The notes beneath the pieces are model-generated. The model did no database searches. It had not been told where the DNA came from and saw only the letters and a list, made by a program, of their open reading frames with translations. Shown here in pieces: positions 18,101-26,618 of a stretch of 47,773 bases of DNA. The stretch's first letter is position 1, and each line of letters opens with the position of its first letter. A program made the translations under genes and the position numbers. Source of the stretch: a bacterium (GTDB lineage: Bacteria; Verrucomicrobiota; Verrucomicrobiia; Limisphaerales; UBA11358); contig JAKALA010000027.1 in assembly GCA_021813325.1 (NCBI GenBank), positions 1 to 47,773 of the forward strand, read 5' to 3'.

Positions 18101-18783
18101 GCCTGATCCGCCTCCAAAAAATCTCGCGGCGCTATCAGATGGGCGCCGAAACCGTCCACGCCTTGCGCGAAGTTTCCTTGGAAATCCAGCGCGGCGAATA
18201 CGTGGCCATCATGGGACCATCCGGTTCCGGCAAATCCACCCTGATGAATCTGCTGGGCTGCCTGGACACGCCGACCGGCGGCACGTATGAGCTGAATGGC
18301 ACGCAGGTGAGCGAGATGAATGACAATCAGCTCGCGGAAATCCGCAACCGTGAAATCGGCTTTATTTTCCAGACCTTCAACCTGCTGCCCCGCTCGGATG
18401 CGTTGCGCAATGTGGAATTGCCGCTGGTCTATGCCGGCGTTTCATCGAAAGAACGACGGCAAATGGCCCGGGACGCCCTGACCAATGTCGGGCTGGCTGA
18501 CCGCATGCATCACAAGCCGAACGAGCTTTCCGGCGGACAGCGCCAGCGGGTGGCGGTGGCCCGGGCGCTGGTGAACAAGCCGTCCATTCTGCTGGCCGAC
18601 GAGCCAACCGGGAATCTGGATTCCAAGACCGGAGCGGAAATCATGGCCTTGTTTCAACTGCTGGCTGACAAGGGCAACACCATCATTGTGGTCACCCATG
18701 AAGAGGATGTGGCCCGCCACTCCCAGCGAATCATCCGCATTCGCGACGGCTTGATTGCCAGCGACGAACCGGTGAAGCGATAA
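18097..18783 (+). CDS. ABC transporter ATP-binding protein, MacB/LolD type
   Basis: 228 aa from GTG 18097, overlapping the adaptor's stop as GTGA. Walker [10 protein letters not shown] (40-48), Q-loop [10 protein letters not shown], signature LSGGQ (144-148), Walker B ILLADE (164-169) followed by the family pattern PTGNLDS, and switch His in VVTHEEDVA. This is the type VII (MacB/LolCDE) ATPase pattern. It powers the two permeases encoded next. A single ATPase gene serving two different permeases suggests a homodimer of this protein under a permease heterodimer. Confidence 0.95.
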   Translation: MSLIRLQKISRRYQMGAETVHALREVSLEIQRGEYVAIMGPSGSGKSTLMNLLGCLDTPTGGTYELNGTQVSEMNDNQLAEIRNREIGFIFQTFNLLPRSDALRNVELPLVYAGVSSKERRQMARDALTNVGLADRMHHKPNELSGGQRQRVAVARALVNKPSILLADEPTGNLDSKTGAEIMALFQLLADKGNTIIVVTHEEDVARHSQRIIRIRDGLIASDEPVKR

Positions 18784-18819
18784 AATGTCCATGCCCGCGC
18801 GTTTCATTCATTTTGTCCG

Positions 18820-20049
18820 ATGAACTTCTTTGCCGAACTGCGCGAAGGGTTGCTGATCTCGTGGAGCGCCATCCGCGCCAACAAGCTCCGTTCGGTGCTG
18901 ACCACGCTGGGCATCGTGATCGGCGTGGTCACGGTGACTTTGATGGGCACGGCGATCGCAGGGCTGAATGCCTCCTTCATGAACAGCATTTCCTCGATTG
19001 GCGCGGACGTGCTGTATGTCAGCCGTTTCAACTGGCTGATTCAATCGCGTCAGGAATGGTTGAACGCGCTCAAAAACCCGCGGATTACCCTGGAGGAAGC
19101 GGAGTTTCTCCAACGGCAAATGAACTCGGCCTTGGCCATTGCGCCGGTCGCGCAGGACGACGCGGCCGTCAAATTCAACAAACACGGCACCTCCAGCGCA
19201 CCCGTCATCGGCACGACCGAACAATACCTGCTCACCGCCGGACTCACGATCAATGACGGGCGTTTCTTGAGCGCTTCGGAATGCGAAGGCGGCCGGCCGG
19301 TCTGCGTGGTGGGGGCCGATCTGGCGACGAACCTTTGTCCGGGCGAGACGCTGGTCGGACAGACCATTTATGCCAATAACCATAATTTTACGGTGGTGGG
19401 GGTGCTCGAAAAACAAGGCGGCTTTGCGGAAAGCGGTGGCGCGGACAACGAAATCATCGTGCCGATTCAACAATTCACCCGCTCATTTTGGTCCAATCCG
19501 GATTATACCATCCAGGTGAAGTCGCAAAATCTCGACGCCCTGGGCGACACCAAGGAAGAGCTGCGAGCCGTGTTGCGGCGACATCGGCATATTGCGCCGG
19601 GCGATCCGGATAATTTTGCCATCAACCAGCAGGACCAATTTCTCGAATTATTTCACAAGGTGGCCGGCACCATTGAAGGTATCGGCTTGTTCATCACCGG
19701 CCTGTCGTTGTTTGTGGGTGGCATCGGCATCATGAACATCATGTTTGTCTCGGTGGCGGAGCGAACCCGCGAAATCGGCGTGCGCAAAGCGATCGGCGCC
19801 AAGAAGCGCACCATTTTGCTGCAATTTCTGATCGAGGCGGCGTGCATTTGTTTGATAGGCGGGATGATTGCGTTGATGATCGCATGGCCATTGACCTTGC
19901 TATTGAAAAAAGCCATGCCGGCCGTTTTGTCGCCGACGATTGTGGGCATCGCCCTGCTGGTATCGGCGCTGACCGGGCTGCTGTCCGGCTTTTTTCCGGC
20001 CTGGCGCGCCGCCCGCATGAACCCGGTGGATGCCCTGCGCAACGAATGA
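18820..20049 (+). CDS. MacB-like FtsX-family ABC permease (first)
   Basis: 409 aa. The N-terminal block ISWSAIRANKLRSVLTTLGI, a large periplasmic MacB_PCD domain (about 50-270), and the C-terminal FtsX domain with GGIGIMNIMFVSVAERTREI and VRKAIGAKKRTILLQF are classic. Four membrane segments are predicted (one N-terminal, three C-terminal), ending in the typical AARMNPVDALRNE. It lacks its own ATPase domain, unlike E. coli MacB. The second permease gene begins 34 bases later; together they would form the membrane part of a mechanotransmission-type efflux or lipoprotein-release machine. The substrate is unknown. Confidence 0.93.
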   Translation: MNFFAELREGLLISWSAIRANKLRSVLTTLGIVIGVVTVTLMGTAIAGLNASFMNSISSIGADVLYVSRFNWLIQSRQEWLNALKNPRITLEEAEFLQRQMNSALAIAPVAQDDAAVKFNKHGTSSAPVIGTTEQYLLTAGLTINDGRFLSASECEGGRPVCVVGADLATNLCPGETLVGQTIYANNHNFTVVGVLEKQGGFAESGGADNEIIVPIQQFTRSFWSNPDYTIQVKSQNLDALGDTKEELRAVLRRHRHIAPGDPDNFAINQQDQFLELFHKVAGTIEGIGLFITGLSLFVGGIGIMNIMFVSVAERTREIGVRKAIGAKKRTILLQFLIEAACICLIGGMIALMIAWPLTLLLKKAMPAVLSPTIVGIALLVSALTGLLSGFFPAWRAARMNPVDALRNE

Positions 20050-20083
20050 AGACCAGGAACGAAAACAGACGGTTGATTCACAG

Positions 20084-21346
20084 ATGAAAAGCCGGAAGAT
20101 CAGCATTATTTCCGAAGTCCGCGAAAGCTGCACCATGGCGCTGGGCGCGATTGCGTCCCACAAGCTGCGGTCTGGGCTGACGCTGTTGGGCGTGCTGGTG
20201 GGGGTGTTTTCGATCATTGTGGTCATGACCGCCATGCGGGTTTTACAGAGCGATGTGGAACGTCAGCTCAGTTCGCTGGGCAGCGATACCTTCATGGTGC
20301 GCAAATGGCCGGGCACTTTCATCGGCGTATCGAGCGGCGATTACGAGAAATATTGGCGGCGAAAGAATGTGACCATGGAGGAGGGCAAACGGCTCGAGGA
20401 AAAACTTAATTTACCCGCCAACATCGGAATCGAAGCGACCTTCTGGTCGGGCGAAGTAAAAACACGCTACAAAACCAGCGCGCCGACGGTGCGACTTTAC
20501 GGGGAGACTCCCGGCAGTTTTCCCGCCCACAACTGGATTCTGGCGGAAGGCCGGTTGTTGCTGGACGCGGATGTGGACAGCGCCCGCAGTGTCTGCGTGC
20601 TGGGCAGCGGACTGGCTACCAATATTTTCCCCAACAGTTCCGCCGTGGGCGAACAGTTGAAAATTGACGGCATCAATTACACCGTGGTGGGCGTGTTGGA
20701 AAGCAAAGGCGGCACGATGGGCGGCGATCAGGACAATTTTGCCATTGTGCCGTTGACCACGGGATTGAATCGTTACGGACGCTGGTGGCGAAGTCTGAAC
20801 ATCCTCGTGCAGGCGCCCAGCCGCGCCGCGTATGAGGCCACTGTGGATGAGGTGCGCGGACTGATGCGGATCATCCGCAAAGTGCCGCCGGGCAAGGAGG
20901 ACGACTTTGAAATCGCCTCAAACGATTCCATGATTGAACAATTCAAAAAATTCACCTTTTCCGTGCGCGTCGGCGTGGCGGTGGTGAGTTCCATCGCCCT
21001 GCTGGCGGCGGGCATTGGCATCATGAACATCATGCTGGTTTCGGTGACGGAACGGACGCGGGAAATCGGCATCCGCCGGGCCATCGGCGCCAAAAAGCGC
21101 AACATCATGGTTCAATTCATCATGGAAGCCATCACACTCTGCGAAGTCGGCGGGGCGGTGGGCGTGGTGCTCGGCATTCTGGGCGGCAATTTGCTGGCGG
21201 TTTTCCTGAAGCTGCCGCCGGTGATTCCGGTGGACTGGGTCATCATCGGGCTGGCGATCTGTTCCGTGGTGGGCGTTATATTTGGCACCTACCCGGCGTG
21301 GAAAGCGGCCAATCTGGACCCGATCGATTCGCTCCGCTACGAATAG
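20084..21346 (+). CDS. MacB-like FtsX-family ABC permease (second)
   Basis: 420 aa from the ATG at 20084; an in-frame ATG at 20030 overlaps the first permease and is less likely. Architecture matches its neighbour: SHKLRSGLTLLGVLVGVFSI at the start, a periplasmic MacB_PCD domain, then AAGIGIMNIMLVSVTERTRE and IRRAIGAKKRNIMVQFIM, ending AANLDPIDSLRYE. Sequence identity with the first permease is moderate, so they are old paralogues, probably forming a heterodimer. Last gene of the Yip1-MacA-ATPase-permease-permease set. Confidence 0.92.
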   Translation: MKSRKISIISEVRESCTMALGAIASHKLRSGLTLLGVLVGVFSIIVVMTAMRVLQSDVERQLSSLGSDTFMVRKWPGTFIGVSSGDYEKYWRRKNVTMEEGKRLEEKLNLPANIGIEATFWSGEVKTRYKTSAPTVRLYGETPGSFPAHNWILAEGRLLLDADVDSARSVCVLGSGLATNIFPNSSAVGEQLKIDGINYTVVGVLESKGGTMGGDQDNFAIVPLTTGLNRYGRWWRSLNILVQAPSRAAYEATVDEVRGLMRIIRKVPPGKEDDFEIASNDSMIEQFKKFTFSVRVGVAVVSSIALLAAGIGIMNIMLVSVTERTREIGIRRAIGAKKRNIMVQFIMEAITLCEVGGAVGVVLGILGGNLLAVFLKLPPVIPVDWVIIGLAICSVVGVIFGTYPAWKAANLDPIDSLRYE

Positions 21347-21784
21347 TTGTCAGGCCGCTTGGGTATCCATGAAATTCACGCTCCCATCTTGGCGATGGCC
21401 GGTGGCCAATCGCCTCCATAATCGCTTCCACCAAGGTTCGCATCGTATCCGAATCTTGCTTGGATTTTCTCAAGCCTTGAGCAATCCGCGAAGCGCATGC
21501 CTGAAAACGACAACCGAATTGGCTCATGTGACGGGTAAGACGGCAAATCTTCAAACCGTCGCTTTTATAATGTGCCCGTGGCTTTCATCTGTCCAAAACC
21601 AGTCGCCCCTAAAACCTGCCGAGCACAGGGCCGGCGAATTCTGCCGGACGATGGCCGGACCAATGGCGGGTGACATGGCCAAGGCTAGGTCTCTTGCGGA
21701 CGGGCCGGTCGCACAGTAGTGGCTGGCGCGGGCGCGGGCGTTGGACATCAACTCCTGGTTCTCGCGGCGATTTCCGGAGTTGGA
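21347..21784. other. Gene-poor spacer between efflux operon and sahR-like gene
   Basis: 438 bases with no convincing gene. Small open frames exist but show no family patterns and mixed codon use. A GC-rich inverted stretch near 21631-21645 (CCGGCGAATTCTGCCGG) could fold but lacks a T-run. Bases 21687-21706 resemble a stretch inside leuS at 27398-27416 (shared core CTTGCGGACGG), suggesting a short dispersed repeat. Confidence 0.5.
21687..21706. repeat. Short dispersed repeat, copy 1
   Basis: AGGTC, one extra T, then CTTGCGGACGG, then GCC. It matches 27398-27416 apart from single-base insertions. The core GTCC-TTGC-GGAC of the other copy is a small palindrome. Two copies only, so the repeat status is tentative. 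Confidence 0.4.
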
Positions 21785-22717
21785 TTAGGCTTTTTCGCCG
21801 CCCGCCAGGATCGTTTGAAAATGCGGCGGCTGCTCTTCGGCGGCGACGATGCTGATTTCGATTTTTTTGAAACCGGCTTCCTCCAGCCAGCGATTCAAAT
21901 CGCTTTCGGCAAAGCCGAGCCAGCGGTCGCCGTAGAGTTCATGCGCCTTCTCGAAGTTGTGTTTGAGCAGGTCGAGAATCATGATTTGTCCGCCGGGTTT
22001 CAAAATTTTCTGAGCGCTTGTCAGGGCGGCCGCCGGATCTTCCGCGTGATGCAAGGCCTGGCTCAAAATCACCAGATCGACGCTGTTGGCATCCAGCGGC
22101 GGATGCTGCAAATCGCCCTGGCGAAATTCCAGATTCTTCAACCCGTTCTTCCTCGCCTTGGCCGCACCGAATTCAACGATCTTCTCCGAGTTGTCCACGG
22201 CGATGACTTTCCTGCAACGGCGCGCGAGCAATTCGCTCAACAAGCCCTCACCCGCGCCCAAGTCGGCGACGGCAATGCTCGGCAAGATTCTCAACAGCAA
22301 ATGCCCGAACGCCTGCCACGAGCGGCCCGGCCCATAGACGCGGTCAAAGCGTCCGGCAATCTGATTGAAATAGACCTGCGCTTGTTCCTTCCGGCGGGCG
22401 AGCACGCGCTTGAGGTTGATCTGGTCGTGGGAATGTTCCGGCAGTTCCTGCGCGCCGCGAATCGCAAGTTGGATGAATTCCGCCGCGACCTGGTCCGCGT
22501 GTTGGTTGAGCTTGTAGAACGTCCGCTTGCCCTCGCGCCGCGAGACGACCAGTTTGCAGTCCGCCAGCAAGCCGAGATGCGTGGAGATGCGCGATTGGCC
22601 GAGGCGCGTAATCTCCTGCAGTTCGTTCACGGACAGTTCATCGCGCTCCAGCAGCGCGACGATGCGGAGACGCGTCGGGTCCGAGAGGGCGCGCAATGAT
22701 TTCAGGGTGGAGGACAT
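21785..22717 (-). CDS. sahR: SahR-like regulator: ArsR winged helix fused to a SAM-methyltransferase-type domain
   Basis: 310 aa. Residues 1-75 form an ArsR-type winged helix ([20 protein letters not shown], recognition helix [13 protein letters not shown], wing [13 protein letters not shown]). It lacks the Cys pair of metal-sensing ArsR proteins. After a linker (80-145), residues 149-310 are a class I methyltransferase fold with motif [10 protein letters not shown] (150-158), an acidic residue at VIAVD, and [14 protein letters not shown]. Published SahR proteins of Proteobacteria have this design, use the methyltransferase-like domain to sense S-adenosylhomocysteine and repress metK, ahcY and methionine genes. 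Here the gene diverges from metK with ahcY following, which fits well. Assignment to SahR is by architecture and context; it could retain true methyltransferase activity. Confidence 0.82.
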   Translation of the reverse strand: MSSTLKSLRALSDPTRLRIVALLERDELSVNELQEITRLGQSRISTHLGLLADCKLVVSRREGKRTFYKLNQHADQVAAEFIQLAIRGAQELPEHSHDQINLKRVLARRKEQAQVYFNQIAGRFDRVYGPGRSWQAFGHLLLRILPSIAVADLGAGEGLLSELLARRCRKVIAVDNSEKIVEFGAAKARKNGLKNLEFRQGDLQHPPLDANSVDLVILSQALHHAEDPAAALTSAQKILKPGGQIMILDLLKHNFEKAHELYGDRWLGFAESDLNRWLEEAGFKKIEISIVAAEEQPPHFQTILAGGEKA

Positions 22718-22756
22718 GATTTTGTTCCCGCGCCAGATTTTTATTCAGGAAACCGT

Positions 22757-22802
22757 TTGACGCATCTGCAAATTTTTATATCATCAAATCTTGATACGTC
22801 AA
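22757..22802. promoter_or_regulatory. Overlapping divergent promoters of sahR and metK around a palindromic operator
   Basis: A perfect inverted repeat ATCAA-ATC-TTGAT lies at 22783-22795. On the minus strand TTGACG (complement of 22797-22802) and TATAAA (complement of 22775-22780) are 16 bases apart, a good sigma70 promoter for sahR with the palindrome inside its spacer. On the plus strand TTGACG (22757-22762) and TATCAT (22779-22784) are also 16 apart, for metK, with the palindrome overlapping and following the -10. A dimeric ArsR-type protein bound here would block both promoters. Seen directly: repeat and boxes; operator role inferred. Confidence 0.65.
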
Positions 22803-22831
22803 TATGTTGTTGGCGTGACGCACACAAAATT

Positions 22832-24004
22832 ATGAGCAACCGTTACATCTTCTCTTCCGAGTCCGTGGGCGAAGGCCATCCGGACAAAGTCGCCGATACC
22901 ATTTCCGATGCCGTGCTCGACGCGTGTCTGGCCCAGGATAAATTTTCCCGCGTCGCCTGCGAAACCTATGTGAAATCCAACATCGCCATCGTCGGCGGTG
23001 AGATCACCACCCAGGCCAAGCTGGATTTCGTCGCGCTCGCCCGCCAGGCCATCCGCGAAATCGGCTATGTGAACGACGACGACGTGTTTCATGCCGACAA
23101 GGTGTTCGTCAATGTCATCGTCACCCAGCAATCGCCCGACATCGCGCAAGGCGTGGACGCGCGCAAAGCCAAAGGCAAGAAGACCGCCAAGCAGGGCGCG
23201 GGCGATCAAGGTTTGATGTTTGGTTACGCGAGCAACGAAACGCCCGAGCTGATGCCCGCGCCGATCATGTTCGCGCACCGTCTCGGCCGCGAACTGACCA
23301 AGATTCGCAAGAGCGGCAAAGGTCCGGCCTGGCTGCGCCCCGACGCGAAGTCGCAGGTTTCCGTCATTTATGAAAACGGCAAGCCCGTCGCCATTTCCAA
23401 CGTCGTCATCTCCACGCAACATGCGGCGGATGTTGAACACGCCGAGATCGAGGAGTTCTGCATCGAGAACGTCGTCAAGAAGGTTCTCCCCGCGAAGTTG
23501 CTCACGAAGCAAACCGAGTTTTTGATCAATCCCACCGGCCGGTTCGTCGTCGGCGGACCGCAGGGCGACACCGGTTTGACCGGCCGCAAGATCATTGTGG
23601 ACACCTACGGCGGCATGGGGCGGCATGGCGGCGGCGCGTTCTCCGGCAAGGATCCGACGAAGGTGGATCGCAGCGCCGCCTACATGGGCCGCTGGGTTGC
23701 CAAAAACATTGTGGCGGCCAAACTCGCAGACAAATGTGAAATCCAGTTTGCCTACGCCATCGGACATCCTGACCCGGTCAGCGTGCATGTGGACACGTTC
23801 GGCACCGCGAAGGTCGCCGATGCCCAGATTCTCAAAGCCGTCGGCAAAGTGTTCAGCTTCCAGCCGGCGGACATCATTGACCAATTGAACCTTCGTCGCC
23901 CGATCTATTCGAAGACGACCAACTACGGTCACTTCGGCAAGAGCGACAAGGATCTCACGTGGGAAGCGACCAACAAAGTTGAGGCGTTGCTGAAAGCGAT
24001 TTGA
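22832..24004 (+). CDS. metK: S-adenosylmethionine synthetase
   Basis: 390 aa from the ATG at 22832. Canonical start [20 protein letters not shown], the ATP-binding [12 protein letters not shown], the signature [20 protein letters not shown] with its P-loop-like GGGAFSGKD, and [16 protein letters not shown]. An insertion of basic residues ([10 protein letters not shown]) before GAGDQG is a mild variation. It makes SAM from methionine and ATP. Expression is likely from the divergent promoter region next to the sahR-like gene; the 5' leader would be under 50 bases, too short for a SAM riboswitch. Next on the strand are the four-helix-bundle gene and ahcY. Confidence 0.97.
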   Translation: MSNRYIFSSESVGEGHPDKVADTISDAVLDACLAQDKFSRVACETYVKSNIAIVGGEITTQAKLDFVALARQAIREIGYVNDDDVFHADKVFVNVIVTQQSPDIAQGVDARKAKGKKTAKQGAGDQGLMFGYASNETPELMPAPIMFAHRLGRELTKIRKSGKGPAWLRPDAKSQVSVIYENGKPVAISNVVISTQHAADVEHAEIEEFCIENVVKKVLPAKLLTKQTEFLINPTGRFVVGGPQGDTGLTGRKIIVDTYGGMGRHGGGAFSGKDPTKVDRSAAYMGRWVAKNIVAAKLADKCEIQFAYAIGHPDPVSVHVDTFGTAKVADAQILKAVGKVFSFQPADIIDQLNLRRPIYSKTTNYGHFGKSDKDLTWEATNKVEALLKAI

Positions 24005-24007
24005 TGA

Positions 24008-24071
24008 AGGTTTAAGGGCAAAGGTTTCAGGTTTCAGGAAAAAGTCCTGGCCTGGAACCTTGCCTTGAACC
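24008..24071. repeat. REP-like imperfect palindrome / left inverted repeat of the four-helix cassette
   Basis: Starts four bases after the metK stop. Bases 24009-24031 (begins GGTTTAAGGGC) can pair with 24051-24071 (CCTGGAACC...GAACC) in a stem of about 21 pairs with two bulges and a few G-U pairs. Separately, 24008-24031 matches the reverse complement of 24450-24473 at 21 of 24 positions, framing the next gene. Confidence 0.65.
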
Positions 24072-24097
24072 AAAAACTTTAACCCTTGGACCGTTAG

Positions 24098-24454
24098 GTG
24101 GCTTATCAATCCTTTGAAGATTTGGAAGTTTGGAAGCGCGCGTGCAGACTGGCAGTTGAAGTCACAAAAGCGTTTTCAAAGTCTAAGGATTACATCTTCA
24201 AAGATCAGACGATTCGTGCGGCTGTCTCGATCCCGTCTAATATTGCTGAAGGGTATGAACGTGACCGCCGCTTGGATGTGATTCGTTTTCTGCGTATCGC
24301 CAAAGGCTCTGCCGCCGAACTTCGCACGCAATGTTACCTTGCGTTGAAGCTGGACCTTTTAGCTGGCGATAAATGCCAGTCGTTCATCCAGGAATGCAAA
24401 GAAATCTCCGCCATGCTGCAAGGTTTGATCCGCGCCCGCAGCCGCACCACCTGA
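24098..24454 (+). CDS. Four-helix bundle protein (23S rRNA intervening-sequence protein family)
   Basis: 118 aa with a GTG start at 24098. The pattern YQSFEDLEVWKRACRLAVEV, then IRAAVSIPSNIAEGYERD and LRIAKGSAAELRTQCYLA is the signature of the S23/IVP four-helix bundle family, originally found in intervening sequences within 23S rRNA genes and related to the Avd protein of diversity-generating retroelements. Such proteins form pentameric barrels and may bind nucleic acid; their role is not settled. It lies between metK and ahcY and is bounded by inverted repeats that run right up to its ends. The stop codon TGA lies inside the right repeat. Confidence 0.9.
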   Translation: MAYQSFEDLEVWKRACRLAVEVTKAFSKSKDYIFKDQTIRAAVSIPSNIAEGYERDRRLDVIRFLRIAKGSAAELRTQCYLALKLDLLAGDKCQSFIQECKEISAMLQGLIRARSRTT

Positions 24455-24473
24455 AACCTTAACCCTTTAACCT
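24450..24473. repeat. Right inverted repeat of the four-helix cassette
   Basis: Begins CCTGAAACCTTAACCC and is the reverse complement of 24008-24031 with three mismatches. It contains the stop codon of the four-helix gene and is followed by another partial copy (CCTGAAACCT at 24471-24480), ten bases before the ahcY start. Confidence 0.65.
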
Positions 24474-24489
24474 GAAACCTATTTAACTT

Positions 24490-25992
24490 ATGCCTAAAGC
24501 CTCCAAATCCAAAATTACCGCCGTGCTCGCCGAAGTCAGCGCCGCGCTGCCTAACCTCGCCCAATTTGCCGCCCAAACGCCGGCGGGCAAAGACTACATC
24601 GTTCGCGATTTCGCGCTCGCCGATTGGGGCCGCAAGGAAATTGCCATTGCCGAGCACGAAATGCCCGGTTTGATGTCCGTGCGCAAAAAATACGCCAAGA
24701 CCAAGCCGCTCAAAGGCGTGCGCGTCACCGGTTCGTTGCACATGACGATCCAGACCGCCGTGCTCATTGAAACACTCGTCGCCCTTGGCGCGAACGTGCG
24801 CTGGGCCTCGTGCAACATCTTTTCCACGCAGGATCACGCCGCCTCGGCCATCGCCGCCACCGGCACGCCGGTGTTCGCTTGGAAGGGCGAGACGCTTGAG
24901 GAATATTGGGAGCTCACGCTCAAGGCAATTTTGTTCCCCGGCGACCAAGGTCCGCAACTCGTGGTGGATGATGGCGGCGATGTGACGCTGCTCATTCACA
25001 AAGGTTACGAACTCGAAAAAGGTTCCAAGTGGGCCTACGAAAACAAGGGCGACAGCCACGAAGTTTCCGTGGTCAAAGCCCTGCTTCGCCGACTTGCCAA
25101 GGAAAAGCCCGGCATCTGGACCAAGATCGTGAAGGATTGGCGCGGTGTTTCCGAAGAGACGACCACCGGCGTGCATCGCCTGTATCAGCTCGCGGAACAG
25201 GGCAAATTGCTCGTGCCCGCCATCAACGTCAACGACTCCGTCACCAAGTCCAAGTTCGACAACCTTTATGGCTGCCGCGAATCGCTGGCCGACGGCATCA
25301 AGCGCGCTACCGATGTCATGCTCGCGGGCAAAGTTGCCGTCGTTTGCGGTTACGGCGACGTGGGCAAAGGTTGCGCGCATTCGCTGCGTTCCTATGGTTC
25401 ACGCGTCATTGTCACGGAAATTGACCCGATCAACGCGCTTCAGGCCGCCATGGAAGGTTTCGAGGTCAACACCGTGGAAAGCACGTTGGGTATTGGCGAC
25501 ATTTACGTCACCACCACCGGCAACTGCGACATCATCACTGCCGAGCACATGCTCAAGATGAAGGATCAGGCCATCGTGTGTAACATCGGTCACTTCGACA
25601 ACGAAATCCAAGTGGACCGCTTGAAAAAGGTCAAAGGCTTGCGCATCGAAAATATCAAGCCGCAATACGATCGTTACTATCTGCCCGGCGGCAAGAGCAT
25701 CTACCTGCTCGCCGAAGGTCGTCTCGTGAATCTGGGTTGCGCCACGGGCCATCCGAGCTTCGTGATGAGCAACAGCTTCACGAATCAGACGCTTGCCCAA
25801 ATTGATCTCTGGGCCAACAAGGATAAATACAAGAAAACGGTCTATCGTCTGCCCAAGAAACTGGACGAAGAAGTCGCGCGGTTGCATTTGGAAAAGATTG
25901 GCGTGAAGCTGACCAAACTCTCCAAGAAGCAGGCGGATTATCTGGGCGTGCCGATGGAAGGCCCCTACAAGCCGGAACATTATCGCTACTAA
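24490..25992 (+). CDS. ahcY: Adenosylhomocysteinase (SAH hydrolase)
   Basis: 500 aa, the longer bacterial form. Family blocks: [53 protein letters not shown]-binding GYGDVGKG (287-294), and the C-terminal [10 protein letters not shown] with KPEHYRY, whose Lys/Tyr reach the partner's NAD site. It reversibly splits SAH into adenosine and homocysteine, relieving product inhibition of methyltransferases. No own operator palindrome was found between the four-helix gene and the ATG, so it probably depends on the metK promoter across the inserted cassette, or on an unseen promoter. A perfect terminator follows. Confidence 0.97.
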   Translation: MPKASKSKITAVLAEVSAALPNLAQFAAQTPAGKDYIVRDFALADWGRKEIAIAEHEMPGLMSVRKKYAKTKPLKGVRVTGSLHMTIQTAVLIETLVALGANVRWASCNIFSTQDHAASAIAATGTPVFAWKGETLEEYWELTLKAILFPGDQGPQLVVDDGGDVTLLIHKGYELEKGSKWAYENKGDSHEVSVVKALLRRLAKEKPGIWTKIVKDWRGVSEETTTGVHRLYQLAEQGKLLVPAINVNDSVTKSKFDNLYGCRESLADGIKRATDVMLAGKVAVVCGYGDVGKGCAHSLRSYGSRVIVTEIDPINALQAAMEGFEVNTVESTLGIGDIYVTTTGNCDIITAEHMLKMKDQAIVCNIGHFDNEIQVDRLKKVKGLRIENIKPQYDRYYLPGGKSIYLLAEGRLVNLGCATGHPSFVMSNSFTNQTLAQIDLWANKDKYKKTVYRLPKKLDEEVARLHLEKIGVKLTKLSKKQADYLGVPMEGPYKPEHYRY

Positions 25993-26007
25993 GCGAACTC
26001 AAATCTG

Positions 26008-26039
26008 AAAGGCGAACGGAAATTTCCGTTCGCCTTTTT
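26008..26039 (+). terminator. Rho-independent terminator after ahcY
   Basis: A 15-bp perfect inverted repeat (26008-26022 with 26023-26037, arm AAAGGCGAACGGAAA) ends in a run of five T at 26035-26039, 16 bases after the ahcY stop. The central AAATTT probably forms the loop. The minus-strand version also ends in three T, so it may serve the converging NTF2-like gene weakly. Confidence 0.92.
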
Positions 26040-26120
26040 GTTTCAACCACGAAAGCCAACGGGTGCCGCGCGAAGCCACCTTGTCGTTCGACCACGGGAA
26101 AGGACGGCTTTGCGACTCGG

Positions 26121-26618
26121 TCAGGTCAAGGTCTTCACGGTTTCGGCCCGGGAAATCAGCCAACTGCCATCGATTTTGCGCAGTTGAAAGTGCATTTCCT
26201 CGGCCCGCATGTCGCGGCTGCCGCCCATCAAAACCCGAGTGGTGCAGTTAACGTCGGCCGTCAGCTTGTCGGGTGCGACGCGGATGCTCACATCCGAAAA
26301 TTCGAGCTTCAATGCGCTCAACATGGTCAGGCCGCTGCGGGCGGCGTCCCGGATTTCATCGCGTCCGTTCAGCGTGCGTGCGGTTTCGCCGCTCGCGTCC
26401 AGGCTGACCTGGGCATCCACGGTGAACATGCCGGTTAAATGGCTGATCTTGAGGGCGCGGCTGATGTTGCTGTCATGCGTGGTAAACGTCGCCGTGGTGG
26501 CCAGGCGGGCCATCTGGCGTTGCACCAGTTTTTCCGGGCTGGGGCAGCAAAGGCCCCACAGCCAATAGCCGAGCCCCAGGCCGGCCAGCAGCAGCAACAG
26601 GCGAAAGACCTTTTTCAT
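26121..26618 (-). CDS. Membrane-anchored NTF2-like protein of unknown function
   Basis: 165 aa. It has an N-terminal hydrophobic anchor or signal (MKKVFRLLLLLAGLGLGYWL), then a roughly 120-residue domain (helical start PEKLVQRQMARLA, then strands ending HFQLRKIDGSWLISRAETV). The final strand pattern of 'F-L-R-K-x-DGSWLI' is typical of NTF2/SnoaL-like domains. No catalytic residues can be named. It overlaps the signal peptidase gene by 4 bases (ATGA), so the two are translated together. Function is not recognisable from sequence. Confidence 0.7.
   Translation of the reverse strand: MKKVFRLLLLLAGLGLGYWLWGLCCPSPEKLVQRQMARLATTATFTTHDSNISRALKISHLTGMFTVDAQVSLDASGETARTLNGRDEIRDAARSGLTMLSALKLEFSDVSIRVAPDKLTADVNCTTRVLMGGSRDMRAEEMHFQLRKIDGSWLISRAETVKTLT

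Larger units (their letters stand above)
24008..24480. mobile_element. Candidate inverted-repeat-bounded four-helix-bundle cassette inserted in the SAM-cycle operon
   Basis: The block between metK and ahcY contains only a four-helix-bundle gene with near-identical inverted repeats outside it (24008-24031 and 24450-24473). The cassette looks like an insertion that separates two genes of one pathway. No transposase is present and no target duplication was confirmed, so mobility is inferred. Confidence 0.4.

Noticed and set aside
21282-21719. 145-codon frame overlapping the end of the second permease
   Set aside because: No family pattern, overlaps a conserved gene end, and includes repeat-like DNA.
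22718-22831. SAM or SAH riboswitch upstream of metK
   Set aside because: The predicted leader after the promoter is under 50 bases, too short for known SAM or SAH riboswitches, and a protein operator explains the palindrome.
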